64,000 nucleotides of DNA from Paraburkholderia fungorum (GCF_003610895.1 NZ_MCAS01000067.1:247842-311841), one strand, 5' to 3'. Shown: positions 34,746 to 43,277, counted from the first letter of the stretch. Notes: a model not told the origin generated them from the letters alone. Numbers and translations are program-made.

Positions 34746-35420
34746 TTACTGTGACGCCGGCCACCAGGTCCAGCCACGTCGCGAGTGTCGCAACTCGACC
34801 ATCGAAAGCGGTGCGATCTCAATGCGCGGAAAACTTGCCGGCGATGCGCCGAGCACATGAACAATGGCGGCCCGGATCACCGGCGCATGCGTGACGGCGA
34901 TGACATTTTGCGTATGGTGCGGCGCGCTGCGTGTCCTTGCGCTGCTGGGCGCGTGATTGTTTGCGCCATCCGCTCCATCGCCTGACGCACTGTCTTTTGC
35001 ATGGATCATGCTCTTGCTCAACTCATCGTCGAGCGTATCGAGCCACCGTCCTATCCGCTTCACGAGTTGACTGAATGATTCGCCGCCGTGTGCAGCGGCG
35101 TCGGGATCGTGCGTCCATGCGGCGAGGTCTTGCGGCGCTTCGACGGCGAGATCGGCGAGGCGGCGGCCATGCCAGCGTCCGTAATCCAGATCGGTCAGTC
35201 CATCGTGGACCGTTGCGGCGAGACCCAAGGCCGATGCCGTATCGCGCGCACAAACGGCGGGGCTGACGAAGACCACGACGTCGTCCTGAATCGACAGACG
35301 CGCACGCGCGGTGCTTGCCTCGGCGAGGCCGCGTGCATCGAGCGGATCGTCGGCGGGAAAGCGGGCCGCGCGCATTGCCGCGGTCGACGCGTGGCTGATC
35401 AGTAACAGCCGTATGTCCAT
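34746..35420 (-). CDS. Histidine-phosphatase-superfamily protein, CobC-like, with altered RHG motif
   Basis: A protein of 224 residues if started at ATG 35420 (MDIRLLLISHAST); earlier in-frame starts add up to 24 residues. It has the phosphoglycerate-mutase fold: LTDLDYGRWHGRRLADL, HGGESFSQLVKRIGRW and VIAVTHAPVIRAAIVHVLG, where the second catalytic His is intact. The signature RHG/RHA at the start is SHA (Ser9-His10-Ala11), so the conserved Arg that binds phosphate is missing. An insert of low complexity (about 130-165) separates the last two motifs. It diverges from the cobalamin riboswitch and cbtBA, suggesting alpha-ribazole phosphatase descent; activity is uncertain. Confidence 0.78.
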   Translation of the reverse strand: MDIRLLLISHASTAAMRAARFPADDPLDARGLAEASTARARLSIQDDVVVFVSPAVCARDTASALGLAATVHDGLTDLDYGRWHGRRLADLAVEAPQDLAAWTHDPDAAAHGGESFSQLVKRIGRWLDTLDDELSKSMIHAKDSASGDGADGANNHAPSSARTRSAPHHTQNVIAVTHAPVIRAAIVHVLGASPASFPRIEIAPLSMVELRHSRRGWTWWPASQ

Positions 35421-35504
35421 TCGGTTCATTTCCATAGAGACCAGGTCAACGCGGAACGCATGCGATGCAGGCTGCGCATTACCGGGCGGCAAAGTTTAAC
35501 GCGT

Positions 35505-35645
35505 AGAATAGCGGCACTGCGAAGCACGGAAGCCGGTGAGAACCCGGCGCGGTCGCGCCACTGTAATCGGCATCACGAGCCGAAAGCCAGACCCGAGCTT
35601 CGCTTCATTCCTCTTCAATCGACTATCGGGGCGCGTAACCCCCAG
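35505..35645 (+). promoter_or_regulatory. Cobalamin (B12) riboswitch upstream of cbtB
   Basis: The conserved core is directly visible: GCCGGTGAGAACCCGGCGC (from about 35531), GGTCGCGCCACTGTAA, then GAGCCGAAAGCCAGACC (about 35575-35592), which is the B12 box. A short GGGG...CCCC hairpin (about 35627-35643) lies directly before the AGGAG of cbtB and could hide the ribosome-binding site when cobalamin is bound. It controls the cobalt transporter genes cbtB-cbtA. Confidence 0.92.
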
Positions 35646-35657
35646 GAGATGTCCACT

Positions 35658-35879
35658 ATGTCCAACGCTGTTTTTGATTCCGCGACGCAACCCGTTGCGC
35701 AACCCACGCCGATTCCGCTGCGTGAACTGCTGCCTTGGGTCGTGTTCGGCGGCTTGCTGCTGTTGCTCGCGATTTATTTCGTTGGTGCGGAAGAAGGCGC
35801 CACCTCGCTGGTGCCAGGCATGTACGTGCATGAGTTCGTACACGACGGCCGCCATCTGCTCGGCTTTCCCTGCCACTAA
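35658..35879 (+). CDS. cbtB: Cobalt transporter subunit CbtB
   Basis: A 73-residue single-span membrane protein. One helix (about 26-44, LPWVVFGGLLLLLAIYFVG) is followed by a C-terminal segment with the family's metal-binding histidines (MYVHEFVHDGRHLLGFPCH). ATG 35658 is chosen because AGGAG lies nine bases upstream; the ATG at 35649 touches the Shine-Dalgarno sequence. Works with CbtA in cobalt uptake for B12 synthesis, under the upstream cobalamin riboswitch. Confidence 0.93.
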   Translation: MSNAVFDSATQPVAQPTPIPLRELLPWVVFGGLLLLLAIYFVGAEEGATSLVPGMYVHEFVHDGRHLLGFPCH

Positions 35880-35890
35880 CGGAGTCGAAC

Positions 35891-36637
35891 ATGGTTGGTA
35901 AATTATTGGTGCGCGGGATGCTTGCAGGCATCGCCGCCGGATTGCTCACGTTCGGCTTCGCCAGACTGGTGGGCGAACCGCAGGTCGACCAGGCGATTTC
36001 CTTCGAGGAAAAGGCCGATGCCGCCAAAGGCGAAGCGCCCGAACCCGAGCTGGTGAGCCGCGAAACGCAAGCGGGCCTGGGACTGTTGACGGGGGTGGTG
36101 ACCTATGGCGCCGCGTTTGGCGGGCTGTTCTCGCTGGTGTTCGCCTTTGCGTACGGCCGCGTCGGTGCATTGAGTGCGCGCGCGTTGTCCGCATGGCTTG
36201 CGCTTGGCGCGTTTATCGCGCTGGTGATCGTTCCGAATATCAAGTACCCCGCAAATCCGCCGTCAGTGGGCGACCCCGAGACGATCGGGATGCGAACCGG
36301 CTTGTTCTTCCTGATGATCGCGATCTCGCTGGCTGCTTTGGTGTTCTCGCTGAAGGTACGGCGCCGCGCGGCGCTGAAGCTCGGTGCGTGGAATGGCTCG
36401 ATCGTGGCCGGCGTGGTGTTCGTCGTGATCATTGCTGCCGTGCAGTTGTCGATGCCGGTGATCAACGAAGTGCCGGCTGCCTTCCCGGCCGTGCTGCTGT
36501 GGAAATTCCGCGTCGCGGCAATCGGCATGCAGGTGATCATGTGGACGACCATTGGGCTGCTGTTTGGCGCCCTGGTTGAGCGAAGCAAACTGCTGGGCCC
36601 CGCGAACCGCGGCGTGGCGAAGTCCGCTTACCTTTGA
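35891..36637 (+). CDS. cbtA: Cobalt transporter subunit CbtA
   Basis: A 248-residue membrane protein with about five to six helices, starting MVGKLLVRGMLAGIAAGLLTF as is usual for CbtA. After the first helix comes a polar loop (about 32-58), then TQAGLGLLTGVVTYGAAFGGLFSL and several further spans. It follows cbtB by 11 bp and forms the cobalt transporter with it. The 3' end of the gene shows sequence similarity to the tandem repeat that follows. Confidence 0.93.
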   Translation: MVGKLLVRGMLAGIAAGLLTFGFARLVGEPQVDQAISFEEKADAAKGEAPEPELVSRETQAGLGLLTGVVTYGAAFGGLFSLVFAFAYGRVGALSARALSAWLALGAFIALVIVPNIKYPANPPSVGDPETIGMRTGLFFLMIAISLAALVFSLKVRRRAALKLGAWNGSIVAGVVFVVIIAAVQLSMPVINEVPAAFPAVLLWKFRVAAIGMQVIMWTTIGLLFGALVERSKLLGPANRGVAKSAYL

Positions 36638-36645
36638 TGTATGAC

Positions 36646-36769
36646 GGCGGGACCGCGTCAGCCGCGGCGAAGCCGCTTACTTATTGACGCCCCAGGCGGG
36701 ACCGCGTTAGCCGCGGCGAAGCCGCCTACTTATTGACGCCTTGGGCGGGACCGCGTTAGCGGTCCCGCC
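36646..36769. repeat. 49-bp tandem repeat ending in a perfect hairpin
   Basis: GGCGGGACCGCGT begins at 36646, 36695 and 36744, so the period is exactly 49 bases. The first two units continue with AGCCGCGGCGAAGCCGC and a TTATTGACGCC stretch. The third is cut short and forms a perfect 11-bp stem, GGCGGGACCGC / GCGGTCCCGCC, with a GTTA loop (36744-36769), but no T-tract follows. The end of cbtA (CCGCGGCGTGGCGAAG, then CCGCTTACC) resembles the unit, so the array may have grown from it. It might act as a terminator or mRNA-end structure for cbtBA. Confidence 0.85.
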
Positions 36770-36825
36770 GACGTGCAGCGTAAGAGAAGCCAAATACATC
36801 AAGTACTTGGCGCGCTTGCCAGAAT

Positions 36826-36862
36826 GTTATCCACAGGCTTGCGAACATTTTCTGTGGACAAG
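36826..36862. repeat. Inverted pair of DnaA-box-like sites, first locus
   Basis: TTATCCACA, the consensus DnaA box, lies at 36827-36835, and an inverted relative, TGTGGACAA, at 36853-36861; together they form a near-palindrome. The 23-base stretch from 36825 to 36847 recurs exactly at 39098-39120. Two isolated sites in a gene-rich region are not an origin; they may bind DnaA for titration or regulation, or be a dispersed repeat. Confidence 0.7.
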
Positions 36863-36959
36863 TTCTCCCGCAGCATAACGATATGCGAATCGCTTGGTTG
36901 CCCGAAGCCGGGGCACATCCGACACTCACTCCAATCTCACGCAAACCGAGCCTGGAGCC

Positions 36960-38147
36960 ATGTCGAATACGTCAAGCCCGCGCCCATCATGGGCCACCCA
37001 GTTCACGGCACTTCTGCTGCTCGCCGCATCGGCAATAACGGCGACAACGACAGCCGTGGCCGCACCGCCTTCAGGCGAGCCGATTCTGATAGGCGTAAGT
37101 GGCCCGCTAACCGGCCAGAACGCGCAGTACGGCGCGCAATGGAAGGCCGGCTTCGATCTCGCCCTGGATGAAATCAACGGCCACGGCGGCATCAATGGCC
37201 GCCCGCTGAACTATGTCTTCGAAGACAGCCAGAGCGACCCGCGCCAATCCATCACGATCGCGCAGAAATTCGTCAACGACCCGCGCATCCTGATCGAACT
37301 CGGCGACTTTTCCAGTCCGGCCTCGATGGCCGCCTCGCCGATTTACCAGCACGCCGGCCTCGTGCAACTCGGCTTCACCAATTCTCATCCGGACTTCACC
37401 AAGGGTGGCGACTACATCTGGAGCCCCTCGGTCAGCCAGGCCGATGCCCAGCCGTTGCTTGCCGATCTCGCCGTCAAAACGCTCGGCCTCAAGCGTATCG
37501 CCGTGCTCTATCTGAACACCGACTGGGGACGCACCAGCAAAGACGTCTTTGTCAAAGCCGCCGACGAACGCGGTGCGCAGGTCGTCGCGGCCGAAGGCTA
37601 TCAGCCGACCGAGAAGGATTTCCGCGCGACACTGGTACGGGTGAGCGCGGCGAACCCGGATGGCATCGTGCTGATTTCGTACTACTCCGACGGCGCACAG
37701 ATCGCCCGCCAGGCGCGGACGAGCGGCATCAACCTGCCGATCGCCGCGGCCAGCTCCGTGTATTCGCCGAAATTCCTCGAACTCGGCGGAGCGGCCGTCA
37801 ATGGCGTGGCGACGAACACCAGCTTTTTCCCCGGCGAATCCGGACCGGAGGTGCAGAGCTTCGTCAAACGTTTTGAAGCGAAGTACCACTGCGAGCCGGA
37901 CGCGTTCAACGCTTACGCGTACGACGCCGTCATCATCGCGGCCTACGCGTTGCGCGCCGGTGGCCCTGAGCGCAAAGCCGTGCGCGATGCGTTGCCGAAG
38001 CTGCACGACATTCCGAGCGTCGTGTTCGGCAAGGCCAATTTCGATCCGGCGACGCGCCGTGTAATCGGCGTGAAAAACATCAACGTGGTGGTGAAGAACG
38101 ACAAGTGGGCCTTGCTTGAGGGCAACGCAACGGTTGCGCAGAAGTAG
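36960..38147 (+). CDS. LivK-like ABC transporter substrate-binding protein
   Basis: A 395-residue periplasmic binding protein of the branched-chain amino acid type. GGAG precedes ATG 36960, and a signal peptide (about 1-36, ending AVAA) precedes ILIGVSGPLTGQNAQYG, the usual first strand with ligand-contacting residues. Later family segments are INGRPLNYVFEDSQSDP, LGDFSSPASMAASPI, VLYLNTDWGRTSKDVF and NAYAYDAVIIAAYALR. No permease or ATPase gene is adjacent, so it is an orphan receptor. Ligand unknown (amino acid, amide or aromatic acid). Confidence 0.9.
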   Translation: MSNTSSPRPSWATQFTALLLLAASAITATTTAVAAPPSGEPILIGVSGPLTGQNAQYGAQWKAGFDLALDEINGHGGINGRPLNYVFEDSQSDPRQSITIAQKFVNDPRILIELGDFSSPASMAASPIYQHAGLVQLGFTNSHPDFTKGGDYIWSPSVSQADAQPLLADLAVKTLGLKRIAVLYLNTDWGRTSKDVFVKAADERGAQVVAAEGYQPTEKDFRATLVRVSAANPDGIVLISYYSDGAQIARQARTSGINLPIAAASSVYSPKFLELGGAAVNGVATNTSFFPGESGPEVQSFVKRFEAKYHCEPDAFNAYAYDAVIIAAYALRAGGPERKAVRDALPKLHDIPSVVFGKANFDPATRRVIGVKNINVVVKNDKWALLEGNATVAQK

Positions 38148-38204
38148 GCGTCCCAACGTCCGTCGAACCATCCGATCATTCACGCCATTCAGACCGCTTT
38201 CGCC

Positions 38205-39020
38205 ATGAGCCTTTTACTCGATCACATCGTGATTCGCGTCCACGACCTGACGCAAACCATAGAAGATTTCACCGCGCTTGGTTTCACCGTGCAACAAGGC
38301 GGCACCCATGCCGATGGCGTGACGCACAACGCGCTGATCGGTTTCGCCGACGGTAGCTACATCGAACTGATCGCTTTCTTGCAGGCGGCGCCGCAGCGCC
38401 GCTGGTGGGACGTGGGGCAGCGTCACGGCGATGGCTTTGTCGATTACGCCCTGTTGCCGTCGAGCGTGGGCGCCGTGATCGACGCCGCGCATGGACGCGG
38501 GTTGCAATACGACGGTCCGCAGGCCGGTGGGCGCGTGCGTCCGGATGGCGCGCGGCTCGAGTGGCAAACCGGCCGGCCGCAGACCAGCGACTTGCCATTC
38601 CTGTGCGGGGATATCACGCCGCGTGATCTGCGTGTGGCGGAGGGCGCCGTGCGTGAACATGCGAACGGCGTGCGAGGCGTCGCGAGTTTGACTGTCGTGG
38701 TGGAGGATTTGAAGGTGAGCGTGCAGCGGTATCGGGCCTTGCTTGGTCTTGGGGCGGCTGAGGCACGGCCGGTCGCGTTGCCGGGACTGGGGGCGGTGTC
38801 GGCGACGGTGTCGATCGGCGATGTGTCCGTCGTGCTGTTGAGCCCCGTGCATGTCGATGCCGCGAGCGTCACCGCGGAAGGCGCTGCGCTGCGCCGGCAA
38901 CTCGCCACGCGTGGGGAAGGGGTGTTGGGAGTTGCGCTGCGGGCTGACGGTCGGGCTGAGTCACGGGTGCTCGATCGTGATCGTACGCATGGGGCGTGGT
39001 TTGAGATCGTGGCCGGGTGA
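38205..39020 (+). CDS. VOC-fold (glyoxalase-like) protein
   Basis: A 271-residue protein of the glyoxalase-like (Glyoxalase_3 type) group with two vicinal-oxygen-chelate modules (about 4-130 and 160-265). The first opens with LDHIVIRVHDLTQTIEDFTALGF and contains a metal-ligand His and the Glu of GFADGSYIELIAF; the second begins SLTVVVEDLKVSVQRYRALLG. The substrate is unknown. It follows the LivK-like gene by 57 bp and may be cotranscribed. The DnaA-box repeat recurs about 80 bp beyond its stop. Confidence 0.85.
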   Translation: MSLLLDHIVIRVHDLTQTIEDFTALGFTVQQGGTHADGVTHNALIGFADGSYIELIAFLQAAPQRRWWDVGQRHGDGFVDYALLPSSVGAVIDAAHGRGLQYDGPQAGGRVRPDGARLEWQTGRPQTSDLPFLCGDITPRDLRVAEGAVREHANGVRGVASLTVVVEDLKVSVQRYRALLGLGAAEARPVALPGLGAVSATVSIGDVSVVLLSPVHVDAASVTAEGAALRRQLATRGEGVLGVALRADGRAESRVLDRDRTHGAWFEIVAG

Positions 39021-39570
39021 GGGGGTTCGCCTTTCGCCTGTCAGCGCGCAGGGCCTAGGAACGTATTTGTATCAATGGCTTGGGATCGTTGTGGGGGTGT
39101 TATCCACAGGCTTGCGAACAAAAACTGGGGATAACTTTGAGGCCGCCCTTCGGACGGTTGGTCGTTCCGTTTTTGCCTGTTCTTCACAGGCCTGTTGTTT
39201 TGGAATCGTGCTTTAAGTCGCGATTCGTCTCGTAGCGCTTTCTTGCGTTACTAGTCTTCTCTTCGGGCAACGTACTGCGTGGCCCGCTCTATCTCCTGCC
39301 GTTCCTTCCCGCCCGCATTGGCTTGTCTGCGAGCATCCAATCATTTCCGCGTATGCATACCTGGCGTTCGGCCTTCTGCTTTTCTGATTGCAAAGCGTTG
39401 ATGACTGACGGAGCTTTGCATCATGCCCTACGAATTGCGTCGGAGGTTGGACGGTAGCGTTTGAGCCGACATAAAGAAAATACAAATTTAGGAATTGTCG
39501 GATAGCCAGGGCCTGAAGGCTCCTTATAGGGTACTTGGGTTTCAAGCAGGTACAACTAATAAGGATAACT
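39021..39570. other. Lower-GC intergenic region with second DnaA-box-like repeat
   Basis: About 550 bases without a supported gene. The left part holds TTATCCACA (39100-39108) in a 23-base stretch identical to 36825-36847, plus GTTATCC (39099-39105) inverted against GGATAAC (39129-39135). From about 39180 the base composition becomes visibly less GC-rich than in the neighbouring genes and leads into the Rhs gene, as is common at the edge of transferred DNA. No terminator or RNA gene is evident. Confidence 0.6.
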
Positions 39571-41922
39571 ATGAAAAACAACAAATTTCACAGAGGAAGG
39601 GCAGCCACAGCGTTCCGTTTACTGGCTGCGTTCATGCTGCTCCCGGTCGCGCTCGGAGCAGGCGCGGACGACTGCTTCACGCTTTACGCCAAATCCGGAG
39701 CCACTCAAGGTTCGCCAACCTGCAAGATTGACGTTACCAGCAATACGCCTGGCGGGATGGGTAACTACGCCTGCATCAATAATCTTGCTCTGATCGAGCA
39801 GTGGTGCAATTCAACCGACAATCCGACTGATGACTCCTGTCCGGTGGCAGACCCGGTGTTTCCAGCAAACGGTAACGTCATTGTTTCCGAAACTGATTTT
39901 GCTAGTGGTGACACATCTCCACTTGTCTTTAAGCGAACCTATCTCTCGAAGCCCTACGACAAAACGCAGACAGCGATGGGTGGTTACTGGGTCAACAACT
40001 GGCAACGCAGACTTGATCTGTCGGCGGTCGATACGAGCACGCCGAAAATCGCTGCCTATCGGGGTACCGGACGACCTCTGATATTCAAGTTGATTGACGG
40101 AGCGTGGGTCGTGCCAGGAACCGCCGGTCTTTCCCTGACGAAAGCTGGCGACGGGTACTTCTACCTCAAGGACGAACGGCTTGGTACGACGGAAGCCTAC
40201 TCGGAAGCTAACGGTAAGTTTTACTCCGAAACGACTCGCACGGGCTTTATCCGGAAGGCGATGTATGACGGCAAGCAGCGGCTGTCGGTGATCGCCGAAT
40301 GGCCGGCCGATAACGTTGTAGCGGAAACAGTGACGTCAATTCGTATGGAATATGACGACAGTGGCCGTATCGTTACGCTGGTGGATCCTTTGGGAATGCC
40401 GACATCCTATGCTTACGACGGAAAGGGCAATCTCGTTTCGGTAACCGCACCCTATGACCACGTTCGTCAGTATCTGTACGAGGACGCCCGCTTTCCAAAC
40501 GCATTGACCGGCATTAAGGACGAATCCGGCTCACGGATTGCAACGTGGAGCTACGATTCCAGCGGACGTGCAATCTCGGTCACCCATCCCGACACGACAC
40601 GGAATGTGTCGCTCAGCTATCTTTCAGGGACGACGACGCTCAGCGACATGTCCGGCACCACGACGTATTCGTTCGATGTCGGAGACACGTTGCGCCCTCG
40701 AACTATTGCTACGCCAGATGGCGCGGTATCGAGAGCGTGGGATACGGCAGGGAATCTGAAGCAGAGGCAGACGCCCGACGGAGGTGTCCAGTACACGTGG
40801 GACAGCGTCAACCGGCCAACGAAGGCAATTGCAACGATTGCTGAAAACAGGACCGTAACGACGGTCGAGTATGCCGACGCTAGTTCGTTGCGTCCGCATC
40901 TAGTTGCGACCCCGGGCAAAATCCGTGCGTTTGTCTATGACGCGCAAGGCAATGCCACGGGCTACGCAGAGGTCCAAACGACTGACCTTACGGGCGAACA
41001 GGGGATGCTGGCGGCCGCGACTGGCAGCAAGATGACGGTGGGCGCTAGCTACGATGGAGCAGGCCGTCTCCTGTCCGCGACGGTCATCCAGGACGGCCAG
41101 AAGCTTGAGGACTGGACCTATGCTTACGATGAAAAGGGCAACATCGCGACGACGAAGGATGCCGTTTCGGGTTGGACGATGCGAACGCTTGAGCGTAACG
41201 CCGCGAACCGTGCGACACAAATAGCAGGTAACAGCGGTCAGGCAAGCATTGCTTACGACGAGCGTGGCCGCGTAAAGTCGTTTCAGTACAACGAACCGGC
41301 AAGTTTGGTAAACGGCGGCCTGTCCCGCGTACTGGCAGTCGACTATGAGTATGCTGCGAATGGCGCGGTGTCGTCACATTCAGCGAAGGTCTCAACGAAT
41401 GGAGCGTGGTCGCAGCCGATCAGCGACGCTGAGCTAGGCGTGTGGCTGACCAACTGGGAGTTGGGCAATGATCCTGTTGCACCACCCCCTATGCTCACGG
41501 GAATCAAGGCTGATGCCAGAGCCTTCGTTCCAGATATGTGCGTTGAATGTTATGTGGCGTGGAAAGCGAAGTTCACGGGGAAGCTTTTCGGTAGCGAATT
41601 GAGCGAAACGCTTCCGAAGTGGGGCGAGACAACGGAACTGATGCTGAGCGATCAGTCGCAGATTCCTTATCCTACTCTTGTGCCGGATCTGACCAGTTCT
41701 GCGAAGAGATCAATGCTTTATAGCGCTCTTTTTGGAGCAGCGAGCGGTGACGGGGGAATGGTAAAGTGCGGTGGGCGTGAAGGCCATGAGGCTGCATGTC
41801 ATGCAAAGTATGAGGTCGACCTGGATTTTTGCATCCTGGCAGCCAAACCGAGGGGCCAGCGAAACTACGCTCTATGTAAAGAGAACGCGTTCGACAGATA
41901 TCAACAGTGCAGGGGATATTAA
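39571..41922 (+). CDS. Secreted Rhs/YD-repeat protein with cysteine-rich C terminus
   Basis: A 783-residue protein. ATG 39571 follows AAGGA and gives a Sec signal peptide (about 1-33, ending GAGADD). The N-terminal part contains CPVADPVFPANGNVIVSETDF, a DUF6531-like start, then YD repeats (for example YDDSGRIVTLVDPLGMPTSY, YDGKGNLVSVTAP, YDSSGRAISVTHPD, YDEKGNIATTKDAVSGW). It lacks the long Rhs core and the usual DPxG boundary. After about residue 600 it passes into a unique C-terminal region ending in a Cys-rich segment (CGGREGHEAACHAKYEVDL, then CILAA, YALCKENAF and YQQC). GC content is lower than around it. Candidate secreted polymorphic effector; the C-terminal activity is not recognisable. 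Confidence 0.85.
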   Translation: MKNNKFHRGRAATAFRLLAAFMLLPVALGAGADDCFTLYAKSGATQGSPTCKIDVTSNTPGGMGNYACINNLALIEQWCNSTDNPTDDSCPVADPVFPANGNVIVSETDFASGDTSPLVFKRTYLSKPYDKTQTAMGGYWVNNWQRRLDLSAVDTSTPKIAAYRGTGRPLIFKLIDGAWVVPGTAGLSLTKAGDGYFYLKDERLGTTEAYSEANGKFYSETTRTGFIRKAMYDGKQRLSVIAEWPADNVVAETVTSIRMEYDDSGRIVTLVDPLGMPTSYAYDGKGNLVSVTAPYDHVRQYLYEDARFPNALTGIKDESGSRIATWSYDSSGRAISVTHPDTTRNVSLSYLSGTTTLSDMSGTTTYSFDVGDTLRPRTIATPDGAVSRAWDTAGNLKQRQTPDGGVQYTWDSVNRPTKAIATIAENRTVTTVEYADASSLRPHLVATPGKIRAFVYDAQGNATGYAEVQTTDLTGEQGMLAAATGSKMTVGASYDGAGRLLSATVIQDGQKLEDWTYAYDEKGNIATTKDAVSGWTMRTLERNAANRATQIAGNSGQASIAYDERGRVKSFQYNEPASLVNGGLSRVLAVDYEYAANGAVSSHSAKVSTNGAWSQPISDAELGVWLTNWELGNDPVAPPPMLTGIKADARAFVPDMCVECYVAWKAKFTGKLFGSELSETLPKWGETTELMLSDQSQIPYPTLVPDLTSSAKRSMLYSALFGAASGDGGMVKCGGREGHEAACHAKYEVDLDFCILAAKPRGQRNYALCKENAFDRYQQCRGY

Positions 41923-42197
41923 TGGTTAATCATCCGCCGTATACCGTAGTCCTGACCTATACCGATGATCCTCGGCAATTGACGATACAAGCAGTGGATT
42001 CCAGCTTAGTGGCTCCACTCGTCGCCGGAAAAATGGAAGTGCCATTTTTTTTGGATGACGAGGAGTTCAGGTTTGACGACGAATTGGCCCGGCAGCTTGG
42101 GGTCGCTATGCTGAATCTGATTGCAGCGGGCAGGCCTGACGTCAAAAAATACCTCACTCTTACGCAGCATCCAATCGACAGACCGTCAGAAGAGTAA
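41922..42197 (+). CDS. Small acidic protein coupled to the Rhs gene (immunity candidate)
   Basis: A 91-residue protein whose ATG shares one base with the Rhs stop codon (TAATG), so it is translationally coupled. It has no signal peptide and is acidic, with a central FFLDDEEFRFDDELARQLG segment and a mixed alpha/beta look. Position, size and acidity fit an immunity protein for the Rhs C-terminal domain, but I recognise no family. An in-frame start five codons upstream would overlap the Rhs gene further. Confidence 0.72.
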   Translation: MVNHPPYTVVLTYTDDPRQLTIQAVDSSLVAPLVAGKMEVPFFLDDEEFRFDDELARQLGVAMLNLIAAGRPDVKKYLTLTQHPIDRPSEE

Positions 42198-42557
42198 CAA
42201 ATTGGGGGTAAGCGCCTTACGATCAACGTTTGGTCATGCCCCCGAGGCGGCGGAAGCGGCGCCGCTGATACTCGAAGGCGAAGATGCAACTGTCCCCTTT
42301 CACGATCGTCCGACGGAGCTGCGCGCGCCGTCGCGGTCATTCAGAAACAGTCGGTGAAATCGGGGCGGCTGTTTCTCACTGATCATCCTTACTCTCGGCG
42401 CGGCACCACAGATGAGCCGATGCTCTTACTACGCACGCGCGCAACTGCGATATCAGACAGTTCGTTCCGGCAATAGCGTATCGCGCCCTATCGCCGAGGC
42501 GAAACGTCCTGCCGCAGTACCCAGAGTGCTAGCACTATTTTGTGTATACGACCGCCA
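42198..42557. other. Intergenic region with an inverted repeat, possible mobile-element scar
   Basis: About 360 bases without a supported gene. AGAAACAG (42343-42350) and CTGTTTCT (42369-42376) form an inverted repeat around an 18-base loop. On the minus strand a frame just left of it reads as the end of a basic protein (GDSCIFAFEYQRRRFRLGG, stopping near 42228), which could be the tail of a decayed transposase. That reading is a guess from one strand and lacks any start. Confidence 0.35.
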
Positions 42558-43277
42558 TTACCGACCGGGCGCTTGGCGCATCGTCTTAAATTGCGCGTAA
42601 CTAAACATCTGGAAATGCCGGCTACCCTTCAGTTTTGCAATGACCTTTGAGTCGTCGGGCGGTATTTCTCCGAACATTTCGTAGTGAAATGCAAGCGTGC
42701 TCACATAGTTGACGGTTGGCTCGATTGAGTGGAACCGCGTGTAGCCACCGGCTTGCACGGCGTTCCAGAATACCCTATCGCCGCTGATGCTTTCGCGCGC
42801 GTCCTTGAATAGCCACGCGGCGCAGGCGGGAAAGGCGGAGCGCGTAAGGAAATAACAGTTGGTGTCGTTGAAATCGACGCTGTTCGATTCTTTGCAGATG
42901 CCGAGCATCCGGCCGTCGGCGGTGAATATCGTTCGTGTCGCCGTGACGACTTGCGCACCGGTTTCCTCGACGATCGTGCGCATCGTTTCGACATGATTTG
43001 GCTCATACCAATTGTCGGCGTCAAGAAAACAGATCGCATCAAATCCATTCGCGGCCGCGCAAGCGGCACCTACACCGCGAGGCGTGTCACCGTAGTCGGC
43101 GTGATTGGGGATCTTGATGTGGACCACAGCTGGCCAGCTATCGACTTCGGAGTCAGGGAACCCATCGGCGACCATAAAGTGAGTCACGTTGCCTGCTTGC
43201 GCAAGAACGCTTTCGTGACATTTTCGTAAGACGTGGCGCGGCTCTTTATAGTAGGCGCTAATGACAGCGACTCGCAT
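42558..43277 (-). CDS. Family 2-like glycosyltransferase
   Basis: A 239-residue glycosyltransferase of the GT-A fold. It begins RVAVISAYYKEPRHVLRKCHESVL, the nucleotide-binding strand and helix of GT2 enzymes, and carries the metal-binding DxD in CFLDADNWY (Asp86, Asp88), followed by VVTATRTIFTADGRMLG. It has no membrane helix. The gene stands alone in the lower-GC patch, with no polysaccharide cluster, so the acceptor is unknown. The start at ATG 43277 has only a weak Shine-Dalgarno sequence. Confidence 0.85.
   Translation of the reverse strand: MRVAVISAYYKEPRHVLRKCHESVLAQAGNVTHFMVADGFPDSEVDSWPAVVHIKIPNHADYGDTPRGVGAACAAANGFDAICFLDADNWYEPNHVETMRTIVEETGAQVVTATRTIFTADGRMLGICKESNSVDFNDTNCYFLTRSAFPACAAWLFKDARESISGDRVFWNAVQAGGYTRFHSIEPTVNYVSTLAFHYEMFGEIPPDDSKVIAKLKGSRHFQMFSYAQFKTMRQAPGR

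Noticed and set aside
36825..36862. Replication origin
   Set aside because: Only two DnaA-box-like sites, no dnaA/dnaN or parAB genes and no AT-rich unwinding region nearby.
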